A stretch of DNA of 64,000 nucleotides, taken from assembly GCA_011033025.1 (NCBI GenBank), contig WFMF01000213.1, forward strand, positions 186,001 through 250,000. The letters run 5' to 3'. Each line of letters begins with the position of its first letter. Within the stretch, counting starts at the first letter, position 1. The DNA is from Beroe forskalii (lineage: Eukaryota > Ctenophora > Nuda > Beroida > Beroidae). Below the pieces are notes generated by a model. It did no database searches, was not told the DNA's origin, and saw only the letters and a program-made list of their open reading frames with translations. A program made the translations under genes and the position numbers. Positions 13,401-22,959 of this stretch are shown here, in pieces.

Positions 13401-16400
13401 CAACCCCTCCAAAACCCCATTGTAGATCCACCCCTGGTGCCTGCAAGAGAAATAACTTTCTAAATAGGTATCACGAAAATTTTGACAATATTATGAGATA
13501 TACAACTCTTACCTGATAAAATTTCGGGTCAGCAGGGCAAATAGTATTGAAAGTTTCATCATAGTACATGTTAGAGTTGATGCATTTAAAGAAGGTTCGG
13601 GTGTCTTTTTTGTCATGACATACGTATTTTAGGAATCCATTCCATTCCCTCAGCTCACAAGAAATTCTACCTTCCGCTGAAAGTTACTATTTTCAAAATA
13701 AAGACTAATAAAGTAATAAACTTAATCCTTAAGTCCTTAGTCTTTTCTGTAGCATCCTTCGGATGCGGAGCATCTAAGGTTTTTCTTTCTTGGCTACGCT
13801 GGAGGCTGGCTTCCTAGAACGAGCTTTATTCTGGATTTTGAAATTTTGACTTTTATTTCGAAATCCGAGGAGCTTTGGAAAAAAAGGGGGTAGGGGGTGG
13901 TGAAATTGTGGGCCTGCAATGTCCAAGATTGGCCTGTGATGTCTCAAATTTACCTTTTTCGTCTATGTGGTCTCATTTGGGCCTTTTTATGTCTTAAATG
14001 GGCCTGTGATGTATCAATTAATGGGCATACAATGTCACAAATTGGCCAGTGCTGTCTCAAATGGGCATGTATTATATCAAATGGGGCTTTGATTTCTCAA
14101 ATGGGCCTGTTTTTGCGATTAAATTTCTGGTAAAAAGTGGGCCTGTGGTGGAAAAAAGTGGGCTTGAACGACGAAAAAACCCAGCATCCTAAGGTGGGCC
14201 TGTGGCTTCCTGAAAAGAAAAACCTTAGGAGCATCTGAAGGAAACGTTTGCAAATGGAGTCGTGTAAACGTATAGATAGGTATGAACGTATACTAATGAC
14301 CCCCTACTGATAACTGAACCTCTGCTGACCCCTACTGAGCCCCTGGTGACCCTTTACTGGGTTCCTCAGATGGTCAGCAGGGGGTCATTGGCATACTTCA
14401 TACGACCGGCGACCGCGAATGGTTTTATGTCATATCATCAACTTCAAGCATACCAGATGGATTTGCAAAACTGCGTAGATCAGTGGAGCGACGAGATTTC
14501 ATATCATTGGATCTTCTTATTCTTCTTGCGCTTCCTCTTGGGAAAATAATCTGGAATGCATCAACTAATCCAATTGTGTTCTCCGTCTGGATTGCCTCAT
14601 CCAAACCAGCAGCTTTCCCCTCGCTCTTAAACTCATGCCCTGAAATTATCTTATTTCCTGCAGAGTTCCTAGAGGTCTTAGTTCCTGCACAGTGCTCTGC
14701 CTCCGAATGTCGTCTGATTCGTGAATATTTGGTGTGTCTTTCCTTTCCTCTGACTTCAGCAGCATCAAGTTCGGGAGTGGGTAAACAGCTAGAAAGTGAA
14801 ACGAGACTGATCAAAAATATCATTCTATCGTACGTACCGAGTTTTGTGCGAACCGTGAGTCACTTAGCAGTAGTGATGGCTTTTATAACCCGGCTGCAAC
14901 AAAGAGATTTAAATGTGCAACGCTCACGAAACGATTTCTTAAAGAATGAGATCGAATTATTCATAAGGGCGTCAATCGTCATTCTTTTTAATTGGAATCA
15001 TTTTGCTGCTCATTCTTCACATCAATTGAACAATTGAACCTATATGTTTCAATAGATGAGAAAAATGCGCAGCAAAATGATTCCAATTAAAATTACATAA
15101 GGAAAAGAAAAACAATTGTGCAATAAATTAAAGTTAGAAAATAGCTTCGATGAGAATTCCCTTTTTAAGTCAAACAACCATTTCTAAGTACCTAAGTCTT
15201 TTAAGTACCATTCGGCAATCATATTGCTTTAACTTCGAACCAGGGTGAATACCCAAATATTCGATCTGAATGAATACTTTTGAATATATACGGTAGCCCT
15301 AGTCTTGCCCTTTTTGAATTATTTCAGTTAAGAGTCATGTCAGTTTTGAGTCATTTTCTTTTTGAATCATGTCCATTTTGAGTCATTTCTTTTTTGAGTA
15401 TGTAACCTTATCGGACATAATTATCACGGACTTTAGTTTTGTAGTTTTACAGACCTAAAGGCTAAAACGTAAGGGACATGATTAATATTCACGCTTGATC
15501 TGCCTCTTCAAAGTTTCAGCAAGAATTCGAAATTTTGGGCCCCATTTTTCCAATATTCCCCATATAAATCAAAATTCCAACCAAATGTTTTCAAATTATT
15601 TGTTCGTGATTCAAGTACCGTAAATTTATGGCATTGCCACCGGTGACTAACATTTGTGTTACTAATATTATTTTGCAACGTCAACCAAATGAAAATCAAA
15701 TTAGTCATTCCCGTAGAATATTCCAGTAGACTCCCGAAAAATGGCGTCATGGGTCCTAGGGTCTTTCCGGGATAGATCTGAACTGACAATGCTGACCCTC
15801 TTCAAGTCTCTAGTAAGGAGTAGACTGGAGTATTGTTGCCCTGTCTGGGATCCTCATTTGATAAAGTACATTCAAGCAGTGGAATCAATCCAGCGGTACT
15901 TTACCAAACGCATCGCTGGGACCAAGGATATGGACTACTGGAATCGTCTTAAGAAGCTAAGGCGATACACCATTATCCACACATGGAAAATTCTGCAAGA
16001 AAAGGCCCCGAACAGCACAAATTTGGAATTCCACTGCAATGAACGTCTTGGAGTCCGAGCAAAAATTCTCCCATTCAATTACAAGGCACAGCGCTCGGTA
16101 TCCACTGCCTATGACAATTCATTTGGGGTTAAATCTGCTCGTCTCTGGAACTTGATCCCTAAGAAAGTCAATTCAGTCAAGGAGGGAGAATTCCTCGCCC
16201 AATACCCGGATAAGCCACCGCTTCCGGGTTACACACCTCCAAACAGCAACTCCTTACTCGACTGGAGCTGTGAACGAGGAGATGGAGTGCGTGGACATCA
16301 CTGATCCCAGCTGCGATCCCTGCTAAACCCTTCAAAATGTATCAAAATGTACAGGGTGGATCATAAATCGCCGACCCCCACCATAATTTCTTTTCTGGTC

Positions 16401-19400
16401 AAGATAGAGACTTCCTCTTTCATACACAGCAACTATGGACAGTTTCCGACTCAATGTGAGTGAAAAAATATGTATGTAATATGTGGGTAAGTTGAAAAGA
16501 AAATGAGTACAGACTACAGTCGGAGATTTGAGATGGTCTAGTGCGAGTGTTACAACTTTACAAAATCAATAATTTGCTATAGGTGCTATATTTAAATTAA
16601 ATCCATCCATTACTCGACCTATCTCTACCCACCTGAGGTCCGTGTGTGGTGTTCGCATCGAAGGGGTCCCCCAGCACCCTCTTCTTACTCTCATCAACCA
16701 TCCTCTCCACAAACTGCTCGTAGATTGACTCTGCAAGGAAAGTAAGCGATAGTTGACGGAAGGTTTACCCACAATACAACACACAGGATTGGAGGTCATA
16801 TGTTCATATATACGTACGTTCATACCTGTACCCTGCAAACGCAGGGTACAGGGATGCTCTTAGCAAGTGCTTTTAATTGCATACTATTTAGTATTTGTGC
16901 TAATTGTTCATATTATACGTTGGACTAGCTGCATAAATTATAGGACGATAGGTGTGATGGTTGAGATCATTGAATCTCTAGAAGTCTAGATCATGAATTT
17001 AAGGGTTTCATAGTGAGAAATTTGTAATAAGTTAGTTTGAAATGGAAATTACTAAAGGTTTAGTTAGGAACTATACCGTGAAAAAGGCAGCTAAACGTAC
17101 TATCAGTGTTAGGTAAGCACTACTGACTATGGGTTTAGGTACTTACATACCTTGAAATAGGCAGCTAAAGTTACTATAGGGGTAGGTAAGAACTACTGAC
17201 TATGGGTTTAGCCTGTACTTCTATACCTTGAACGTAGATCCTAGATCCGGCACAGCAGCACTGTCCCATGTTAAAGAAGAGTCCCATGTGAGATGCCGCA
17301 ACGGCTTGCTCCACTGTGGACGGGATAAGGCAATAGTTAGGGAGTGTCGACTATTGAACTATTGAGTACGATAGAATGCAAAAAGGAGCATTCTATGAAT
17401 TAAGATCTGAGGTAACGAAATAGTGAAATGAGTTTCGACTTAAATTGGTATGGTCAGCTCCAACAGAAAATAATAATTGAACCAAACATCACACGAACAT
17501 AATATTGAACAGCAAACTCCATATCGCAATCATCGAATACGATGTTAGGTGACTTTCCACCCAGTTCCAGGGTTACGCTCTTCAGGTTAGACTTGGCGGA
17601 AGATTCCTGGATTATTCTACCCACCTGTCACAGGAAACAAGAGTCAGTGTGGCAATGGGGGAAGGACAGGAAACTTGTGCCATGTGAGGTGGTACAGGGC
17701 GTGAAAAGGCACAGGATGCGAGGACCAAGGTGGGACTGGAAGTAGGAAACGGGAGCCGGAAATTCCAGGGAATTGTTAGTCGCTACAGTAGGCTCAGTAG
17801 GTACCTATAAGGCCTACTGATATCAATAAAGCGATTTGCTTGATACTCACAGCCTTCATCATGCAATGGAATATCAATACGATGAATAACCTCAGTAGAT
17901 CCAGTGAAAGCTATCTTATCAACATCGTTGTGCATAGCCAATGCTCCTCCTGCAGTGGGCCCAAAGCCACTGATGATGTTAATAACTCCCTCTGGGAAGC
18001 CAACCTAGAGTGCAAAGTGAAGAATAATGACTTTAATCACGCGCAATAAAGCAACAATATTGTGATCATTGAACACGAATCAGGGACAATCCCCGAACTA
18101 TCAACATAGGATCATGTACTCATGTAAACCTAAAAACTAAAACCATTCCTCACCTCTTTTGCGAGTTTAGCGATGTACAGCGCAGAGAGAGGGGTTTGTT
18201 CTGCAACCTTGATAACACAGGCATTACCAGTGGCGAGCATAGGACCCAACTTCCAGGCCAACATGAGGAGAGGAAAGTTCCAAGGTATAATACCACCGAC
18301 CACTCCAATGGGTTCATGTCGTGTGTACGAAAGTTGAATAATCTGGTTGATAAATGATAAACTTGTGGAAGCATTTGTTGAAACATCTTGTTGTATTAGC
18401 TTATTAGGTTATGAAGAGCATTGACTGAGCTCTATTTAGAATCAACTTGACCATTGACTATTATTGAAAAAAATAAAAAGTTTGGAGACCTCAAAATTGA
18501 TTATTGTATCGAATGGTGATTGGTGAACAATTCAAAAAATTCTATCCTTGAATTTGAGGAAAATGAACAATACCTGCAGGAATGGTTTTGCCATGTATCT
18601 TATCAGCCCACCCAGCAAAATATCGAATGCATTTGATTGATCTGTCAACATCAAATCCAATTGATTGTGCATAAGTTTTTCCATTGTCAAGAGTCTCTAA
18701 TGCCTGGAGTTTAATTGTGTAATTTATTTCATCTTCAATCTATCTAATCGTTACATAATTACAAACAATCAGCAGAGCTTATGTACTTATTCCAGGTAAA
18801 ATATTATTCAATTAACTATCATAGGATCAAACTCAGCTCAGCACTCACACTGATGTACTCCAATTCTGCTTCCATGGCATCTGCCAATTTAAACATCAGT
18901 TTTCCACGTTGACTAGCATCCAGTGTTCTCCATGTACTCCCATAAGCAGCAGCATTTTTGGCAGCTTCAACAGCTAAATCAACATCAGCCTGAAACCATG
19001 GTATTGTGGGATTATGATTATACAATGCATCAATCATCATTATAGAATTATATTCTATTCAATATCATAACACTTCAAGTATAAGTTTTTGAGTCTCTAG
19101 CAATTCTGATTAAGTAAAGGTTATTGGATGTTGTGATGTTTGAAATCTTAGTCATAAGACAATCATTGTTTGATTTAACAATATGTGTTTTTCTATAAGA
19201 TTAAAGCTTACAATTGATCACATATCAAATTAACTATTTGAAATACAAAAAAATAATGCTGAACATATGGGTAAATTATAAACTTCAAACTTATTTTAAC
19301 TAATTTATAGATGATTTTCATTGAGTCTGTAGACTCAGAAAGAAATATCATAATTTAAGAACATCATCATACTACTCTCAAATAATTATTTTCAACTTGA

Positions 19401-21899
19401 ATTGTAATTGATTTTGCAATTTTGATCCATTCCATGCAACTAGTGACCTAATCTACCCACCTTATCACCCTCAGCTACATCACAGATAACTTCTCCAGTG
19501 GAAGGATTCACTACATCAAACCTTTTCCTGCTCACTGACTCCACAAATTCATTGTTGATGAATAACTGAAGTATGATTGAATGGTAATATAGGATAATCA
19601 AACACCCTTAGGATACGTTTATATGAATTATCACACGAGCGAAGCGAGTGTGATAATTCGAATTATTGCTCGAGCCGAAGGCGAGTGCAATAATTCCAAT
19701 TATCACTCGAGCCGAAGGCGAGTGTGATAATTGATATAAACGTATCCTTAGGGTGTTTGATTAATCTATTATATAACGTGAGAAATGGGCAGATATTTAC
19801 ACTGGTTTTCCAATAAGAAAGCAAATTTAGAAGCCTTTATGGATATAAAAATCCTTTAAACTAGAGCGCCTGAAGGTACTATAAAGTGATTGTCGATTGA
19901 AATGTACAACAACAAAATAGAAAGGACATTTCCGTGTAAGTGTGTAACGCCGTAACGGACGCAAATGTTTCGGCAAATTGCGGGCGGTGGCATTTGTTTA
20001 AAATGTAAAGATGAAAGAAGGGAAACATGATTCAAACAAGCGAAATTTCACCAACGACCAACGTGTACAACAAGTATACAAAACACCAAAACAAGAAACC
20101 TTAACGCCAAAGCAAGAGAATAAATTTGTATATGCTCGTAGCATCGTTATTTATACAAGTAGTGAGGGGTAAGTGGTCCTTGTACTCAATGTATAATGCA
20201 AGTGCAGCTCATATAACGACTACTGAGTATACCTAAACTCATTAAATCAAAAACAAGATAACATGATAATGTATACACTGATATATTGTAATGGAGTGAG
20301 AGCAAGTGGTCTTCAGATTTTACTGTACGCATGCCCAGGCCCATATAACACTAAAGAGGACACATGAAACGAAAACAAGATAACGTAATATGTATACACC
20401 GGTGTATCGCAAGGAAGTAGAGCATTAACTAAAACTCTAAAAAAGTCAGATTTAAATGATTTTACATAGTAGATAAATACTAATCACAAAATTCAAAAGT
20501 TTCGATTTTGGGGTGTGATAATTTTTCAAAGGTGTGATAACTGTTCTTTGAGGGGTGTGATAACTGTACAGTTATCACACACCTGGAAAAATTATCACAC
20601 CCCAAAATTTCGAAAATTTTGAAATCTTATGAAAATTATTAATTGACCCCTAAACCCCATTTTTGAAGCCGTTAGATAACAAAAATTATCAGAGCAAGAA
20701 TTATATAACGATCGTTATATAATACTATTTATCACACAAAGATTATTAATCTTATAACACAACATATTTTAAATCAACTTACTGAGAATGTTGTGTTACA
20801 CTATATGGAGTAGCTAAAGAAGAGATTTTTGTGGTATGCAAACTGTCAGTAGAATAGTAAGCGGTTACATGTCGAAGTGGTGACCGTATACCGCAACTTA
20901 CATGGTTGAGGCGACAGCCGAGACTGTGTAAGTTGGATAATGGATGATTTGTAATTCACCCTGCCTGTAGTCACACATACAAACTCGGTGATCTGAAAAT
21001 GAGCGGGGCGAGCGGGGCTTGAACCCACAACCTTCTGATTGCCGGTCAGGTGCTCTAACCAATTGAGCTATCTCCCCCCTACTTTCAGTCGATTCTCGAT
21101 CGCTTATATATGTGGCTAACAGTGCTATTTACCGCTGTGTGTATCAGATTTAATTCTATATATGGCACCAAGAGTGCCATATATAGAATTAAATCTGATA
21201 ATGGATGAGGCGTGCCGAGTTCATTATCGTAGGTATACGGCCACAGCTGAGATCATGGAACCAGATTATACCCCGACCGGAAACAGCTGGGACTGAATAT
21301 TCTATGGCCAAACAACAGTATTTCTTCTCACTCGGGTCTGACGACCCTCGTCCGGATTCATCGCTTAAGTAGATTTTTGAGTGCTCCTTTATAAAATCAA
21401 ATTTCATTTTGAGCTTTTTTGCATTTTTATTCAGTAGAGACCGTATAACCAAACTTACACGGTTGCTAAAACAAGCTTGGGAGGGGTATAACATATTTAA
21501 TAGTGTGTAGGTTGGAATCTTTTATTGAAAATTGTTTGTTTCACTCCAGAATGATCAGTCATATCAATTGAATTACTAAGAATTTACTATATCCAAATTT
21601 ACTATATCCAAATTGTTATGAAACAAATTGTTGTCTCAGTTTGATCTACAAAGACCATGATGAAGGTATCTCAACATGGATTGAATGTCATAGATTAAGG
21701 ATAAAGCTTAACTGAAAAGTTGTATGGCTTGACTGTTGGCTTTATGAATATGACTATATTTGTGTTACAAAGAAGAAATTTCTATTTTCTTTACCTGAGT
21801 TTGGTGGATTGGCACATTGTTACTATTATAGGCAAGTGCTGCAGCAGTGCTCTGGCTTCTAAATATGCTTCTGAGAGCATGTCTTGATGTAAACATCAT
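1454..21899 (-). CDS. ALDH2: ALDH1/2-type aldehyde dehydrogenase, ten exons, 3' end beyond window
   Basis: NAD-dependent aldehyde dehydrogenase that oxidises aldehydes to carboxylic acids, probably mitochondrial. Exons in gene order: 21795-21899, 19461-19565, 18849-18989, 18574-18703, 18154-18342, 17891-18004, 17511-17624, 17227-17313, 16633-16730, 1454-1618. Exon 1 begins [13 protein letters not shown], an Arg-rich, acid-free leader typical of a mitochondrial presequence. Later exons show PWNFP, the nucleotide-site GSTE, the catalytic Glu in [10 protein letters not shown], the catalytic Cys in [11 protein letters not shown] and then [14 protein letters not shown]. About 420 of roughly 515 residues are present; the last ~100 are off the left edge. 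Most junctions are GT..AG and in phase. Exons 4/5 and 7/8 do not join in phase at the positions expected from the family; slightly shifted sites (for example exon 4 to 18569, exon 7 to 17495) keep the frame. The ALDH1 versus ALDH2 choice is uncertain. Intron 9 is 15 kb and hosts other genes. Confidence 0.88.
1619..2233 (-). repeat. Tandem partial copies of ALDH exon 10 with G-rich spacers
   Basis: Just upstream of the real exon 10 (1454-1618) lie four further copies of its first ~80 bp, at about 1668-1748, 1828-1906, 1990-2086 and 2167-2233. Each copy except the truncated last one starts with the acceptor (cccacag) and encodes residues [20 protein letters not shown] or close variants. Each then breaks off in a spacer of ggtgaggg-type sequence. 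Copy 4 has a short insertion. From acceptor to the ggag/gt edge a copy is 79 nt, so it would not be a frame-preserving cassette exon. This looks like a minisatellite whose unit includes an exon edge. Confidence 0.85.
2234..3031. other. No gene recognised
   Basis: AT-rich sequence between the ALDH exon-10 repeat block and the first coding exon of the plus-strand secreted gene. The promoter and 5' UTR of that gene presumably lie here, but I see no clear TATA box. No repeat or coding segment stands out. Confidence 0.4.
3032..7607 (+). CDS. Secreted protein of unknown family, four exons, 289 residues
   Basis: Coding exons: 3032-3077, 3356-3636, 3947-4138 and 7257-7607 (stop TAG). All junctions are GT..AG and phases match (1, 0, 0), giving a closed frame of 870 nt. 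Exon 1 encodes [16 protein letters not shown], a textbook signal peptide, so the protein is probably secreted or lumenal. Exon 2 reads [17 protein letters not shown] onward and contains DIRYYFKSD. Exon 3 reads [20 protein letters not shown] with one N-glycosylation sequon (NFS). Exon 4 begins [13 protein letters not shown], has a Gly/Tyr-rich stretch, and ends [10 protein letters not shown] do not recognise the family and see no catalytic motif. The gene lies in ALDH intron 9 on the opposite strand. Intron 3 consists largely of an 80-bp array that copies the end of exon 3 with its donor site. The acceptor of exon 4 also sits in a tandem 14-bp repeat (tccacctcacagtc) at 7204-7256. Confidence 0.72.
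4091..7085 (+). repeat. 80-bp tandem array, 27 units, each a potential 48-nt mini-exon
   Basis: Units start every 80 bp from 4091 to 5291 (16 units) and from 6220 to 7020 (11 units); a transposon splits the array. Each unit is 48 nt, starting gagatgtgtacttg and ending atcactcag, followed by 32 nt starting gtactcctcac and ending cacccactag. The 48 nt read [16 protein letters not shown] in phase 0 and are bounded by tag before and gt after. Unit 1 is the true 3' end of exon 3. Variants are few: an I to L change, T-C to A-C, C to S, and one S to T plus H to Y unit. None introduces a stop within the 48 nt. The unit near 6860 has ctaag in place of ctagg, which shifts the acceptor by one base. The array is highly homogenised. 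Confidence 0.93.
5358..6198. mobile_element. Non-autonomous hAT-type element inserted in the 80-bp array
   Basis: The element starts CAGGGGCGTAGCCAGG and ends with the inverted match CTGGCTACGCCCCTG. It is flanked by an exact 8-bp duplication, ACTCAACC (5350-5357 and 6199-6206), the size typical of hAT transposons. It has no transposase frame. At 5390-5505 the left subterminal part carries diverged pieces resembling the host 80-bp repeat (ctccacctcaacaccatcac and related), as if array sequence had been copied into the element. Confidence 0.85.
7608..8179. other. Convergent intergenic gap
   Basis: This AT-rich stretch lies between the stop codon of the plus-strand secreted gene and the stop of the minus-strand receptor, so it should contain both 3' UTRs. 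No coding signal or clear repeat is visible. Confidence 0.4.
8180..11262 (-). CDS. LDLa-repeat 7TM receptor (GRL101-like), one apparent frameshift
   Basis: A membrane receptor with a large Cys-rich ectodomain and a rhodopsin-class seven-helix domain. The first frame (8629-11262, 877 codons) holds about six LDLa-like modules with the CDG..DC.D..DE signature near residues 86-130, 229-262, 265-310, 320-360, 500-535 and 538-570. Helices 1-5 follow (about 583-603, 620-642, 660-690, 712-732, 828-852). The second extracellular loop is long, with [15 protein letters not shown] and [12 protein letters not shown], which I associate with invertebrate GRL101-type receptors. Helices 6-7 ([24 protein letters not shown]) and the tail are in another frame, 8180 to about 8650. 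The switch is at an A6 run (8650-8655), where one extra A or a -1 slip would join the frames. No ATG opens the frame; the first is residue 22, and no signal peptide is visible, so an upstream exon is likely. The gene is nested in ALDH intron 9 on the same strand. Confidence 0.85.
11330..12283. mobile_element. Dispersed non-autonomous repeat, copy 1
   Basis: Homologous over most of its length to 41718-42680. Shared landmarks are ccccactggcctttttgt near the left end, tactgtaatttctggaaag, the acgtgccaatgc/ggtcgcg block, and gggagggaaattaagcgcct followed by acaaacaagaat and aattcttgtt at the right end. The right end forms a short palindrome (caagaat .. attcttg). No coding frame and no target duplication were identified. 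Confidence 0.65.
12412..13436. mobile_element. Non-autonomous hAT-type element with 8-bp target duplication
   Basis: The left end is CAGGGCTGGATCCAGGG and the inverted right end is CAGGGGTGGATCTAC. Both sides carry the direct 8-mer GTGCCTGC (12404-12411 and 13437-13444). The left end has a GC-rich block with short palindromic words (ggggcgcagccccc and similar), and the right end has aaccccac tandem words. No transposase is present. Confidence 0.82.
13766..14236. mobile_element. Inverted-repeat element with internal ~26-bp repeats
   Basis: The ends share gcatctaaggtttttcttt (left) and its inverted counterpart agaaaaaccttaggagcatc (right). Between about 13895 and 14135 a phrase like atgggcctgtgatgtctcaa recurs roughly nine times with variation. 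A target duplication is not clear. No coding frame is credible. Confidence 0.55.
14425..14823 (-). CDS. Small secreted precursor with dibasic sites, 132 residues
   Basis: A single-exon frame that begins [20 protein letters not shown], a good signal peptide with likely cleavage after SSC or nearby. The rest is hydrophilic and basic, with clustered Arg-rich sites: [22 protein letters not shown] and [11 protein letters not shown]. This layout is typical of a peptide-hormone, neuropeptide or host-defence precursor processed at dibasic sites. The family is not recognised, only one Cys lies outside the leader, and no C-terminal amidation Gly precedes the basic sites. A TATAAAA box 58-64 bp upstream of the ATG supports a real promoter. 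The frame lies in ALDH intron 9, on the same strand as ALDH. The alternative is a chance frame, because the plus strand is also open here (14483-15037), so confidence is moderate. Confidence 0.5.
   Translation of the reverse strand: MIFLISLVSLSSCLPTPELDAAEVRGKERHTKYSRIRRHSEAEHCAGTKTSRNSAGNKIISGHEFKSEGKAAGLDEAIQTENTIGLVDAFQIIFPRGSARRIRRSNDMKSRRSTDLRSFANPSGMLEVDDMT
14881..14887 (-). promoter_or_regulatory. TATA box for the small secreted precursor
   Basis: Minus-strand TATAAAA in the context gggttataaaagcc, 58 bp upstream of the ATG at 14823. The same spacing is seen for the papain-type peptidase gene. Transcription would start about 30 bp downstream. Confidence 0.5.
14988..15090. repeat. Perfect 22-bp inverted repeat
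   Basis: ttaattggaatcattttgct.. at 14988-15009 is exactly repeated in inverted form at 15069-15090, with a 59-nt loop. It lies about 100 bp upstream of the TATA box of the small secreted precursor. It could be a tiny foldback transposon or a structural element. Confidence 0.8.
15741..16304 (+). mobile_element. 5'-truncated LINE: reverse transcriptase C-terminal part
   Basis: An open frame of about 187 codons matches the conserved tail of non-LTR retrotransposon ORF2. It has [16 protein letters not shown], then the [15 protein letters not shown] and [15 protein letters not shown] blocks, and [12 protein letters not shown] near the end. This arrangement is typical of CR1/L2/Jockey-like LINEs; the clade is not resolved. 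The catalytic YxDD part is absent, so this is a dead 5' truncation, common for LINE insertions. The frame ends at 16304. Confidence 0.8.
16305..16632. other. LINE 3' tail and ALDH intron sequence
   Basis: Downstream of the LINE frame is its probable 3' UTR (around 16305-16370, with tcaaaatgtatcaaaatgta). Ordinary intron sequence follows up to the donor of ALDH exon 9. Nothing else is seen. Confidence 0.4.
16825..16852. repeat. Perfect 12-bp hairpin
   Basis: cctgtaccctgc and its exact inverse gcagggtacagg are separated by a 4-nt loop (aaac), in ALDH intron 8. It may be the end of a Helitron-like or foldback element, but no CTRR end follows directly. Confidence 0.6.
17035..17232 (-). repeat. 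~75-bp tandem repeat that includes the ALDH exon 8 donor edge
   Basis: Three diverged units carry ataccttgaa-like text at about 17075, 17148 and 17222, followed by ggcagctaaa and ctactgactatgggttta. The last unit overlaps the true donor of exon 8 (minus strand TTCAAG|GTATAG). As elsewhere in this window, the repeat unit spans a splice site. Confidence 0.6.
19596..19762. mobile_element. Hairpin MITE in ALDH intron 1
   Basis: The ends aatcaaacacccttaggata and tatccttagggtgtttgatt are exact inverted copies. The interior contains further nested palindromes built from gtgataatt and cgagcgaagcgag/cgaaggcgag words. The whole 167-bp segment folds back on itself. No coding capacity. Confidence 0.8.
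19763..20745. mobile_element. Second palindromic element or its remains
   Basis: An arm at 20513-20605 contains ggggtgtgataatttttc and the inverse gaaaaattatcacacccc, separated by a shorter inner hairpin (gtgataactgtacagttatcac). attatataacg-type words occur at both ends (about 19768 and 20700-20735). The element may share ancestry with the adjacent hairpin MITE. The intervening AT-rich sequence has no coding frame. Confidence 0.5.
21004..21077 (-). tRNA. tRNA-like sequence, possibly the head of a tRNA-derived SINE
   Basis: The minus strand folds as a cloverleaf: acceptor GGGGAGA/TCGCCCC with one mismatch, D-arm GCTCAATTGGTTAGAGC, anticodon arm CTGA-CCGGCAA-TCAG, and T-arm around GTGGGTTCAAGCCCCGC. 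The anticodon would be GGC (Ala codon GCC), but position 33 is C instead of the near-invariant T and there is no G3:U70 pair, which argues against a working tRNA-Ala. Internal A-box (TAGCTCAATTGG) and B-box (GGTTCAAGCC) promoters are good. The tail at 20870-21003 has text related to 21430-21500 (gaccgtata.cc.aacttaca), consistent with a SINE body. Confidence 0.5.
21143..21199. repeat. Perfect 26-bp inverted repeat with 5-nt loop
   Basis: Arms 21143-21168 and 21174-21199 are exact inverses, starting atcagatttaattctatata. The strong hairpin lies next to the tRNA-like element and is probably a small foldback insertion. Confidence 0.85.
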
Positions 21900-22055
21900 C
21901 CCTAGAACTCAAGAGATTGAAGTTTAAATGATATAACTGATACTAGAGAAATATCTTGATGTAAACATCATTCCTAGAACTCAAGAGATCGAAGTTTAAA
22001 TAATATAACTGAGATTGAAGTTGAAATGATATAACTGATACTAGAGAAATGTAAT
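21879..22055 (-). repeat. Duplication spanning the ALDH start codon region
   Basis: The stretch cttgatgtaaacatcat..cctagaactcaagagat..gaagttta at about 21883-21927 is repeated at about 21957-22001, and a shorter third piece (gatatactgatactagagaaat-like) follows. The copied text includes the inverse of ATGATG, so a second ATG pair lies upstream in the presumed 5' UTR. This is another tandem duplication at an exon edge. Confidence 0.65.
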
Positions 22056-22507
22056 CAGAAGCATTTGAAGCATCAACCGAGAGTGTGAGGAGATGTTTAG
22101 ATATGTGTGATTGTGGGATATGTGTGATAAGATATGTGTCATGGAAGGGTAAAGGGTGTTGGGTGGGTTGCTGCTGTGACAAGAAAATCAAATATAATAG
22201 AAAATAATAATTTAGACTAATTAATTATAGTGGTACATCAACTTTATTAATTGCACAGCTGTGCCACAAAAACAATAGTCACGAGAACTACCATGACAGT
22301 GCACCCAAAATAAACTGATGAAAAAAAGTTAATATACAATAATACAACATGAACAGTGCACAAAAATTATAACAAGACAAGAAGTGGTGTCAGTAGTTGG
22401 AGAAGTGGACTCCAGAGTTTGTGGTTTTGAAGGTAGCAGAAATCCTAGAATTTATACTCAGCATATTAGAAATTGGCAGACTGCTCTGATTTTCCACATC
22501 CTATCAT
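22056..22507. other. Intergenic; no gene recognised
   Basis: This segment lies upstream of the ALDH start and should contain its promoter. No convincing TATA box or coding segment was recognised. Confidence 0.35.
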
Positions 22508-22627
22508 GTGATCTCCTTAATATATATAATATAATATAGTTTGTGATACCAAAGGGACCAATCAAATGGTTGTATCTGATATTGTAATCCTCAGATACAA
22601 TTTGGTATCACATTCAAAGGAGATCAC
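22508..22627. mobile_element. Short inverted-repeat element (MITE-like)
   Basis: The left arm has gtgatctcctt and tttgtgataccaaa; the right arm has tttggtatcacattcaaa and aaggagatcac, their inverses. About 120 bp in all, just upstream of the gag-like region. Not coding. Confidence 0.6.
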
Positions 22628-22959
22628 CCAATACACAGTCATCAGTCAAAGCGCATGCCCTATATGAAAATCAGTGATAACTCAGCCTCTGAAGGTCATG
22701 CGTACACGATGAAGGCAGAAATATTTCACTCAAGCAGAAAATCATAATTTTACAGGCAAAAATGGCTGTTGTTATGTTATTTGAGTATTTCATATGCTTT
22801 GAATCATTGATAATCTCATGAATTATATATGTTATATGTTACCCTTTGTTGATAAGTGATTGTTATCTAAATTGTACCTTTTCAGTTTATATGGTTAAAG
22901 CTTTAGGTTATTCATGTCTATCATTTGACTCTACAACAATTTAACCATATTACTCTACA

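Noticed and set aside
14483-15037. Plus-strand 184-codon frame opposite the small precursor
   Set aside because: No signal peptide or domain; the opposite strand has the TATA box and secretory leader. Not fully excluded.
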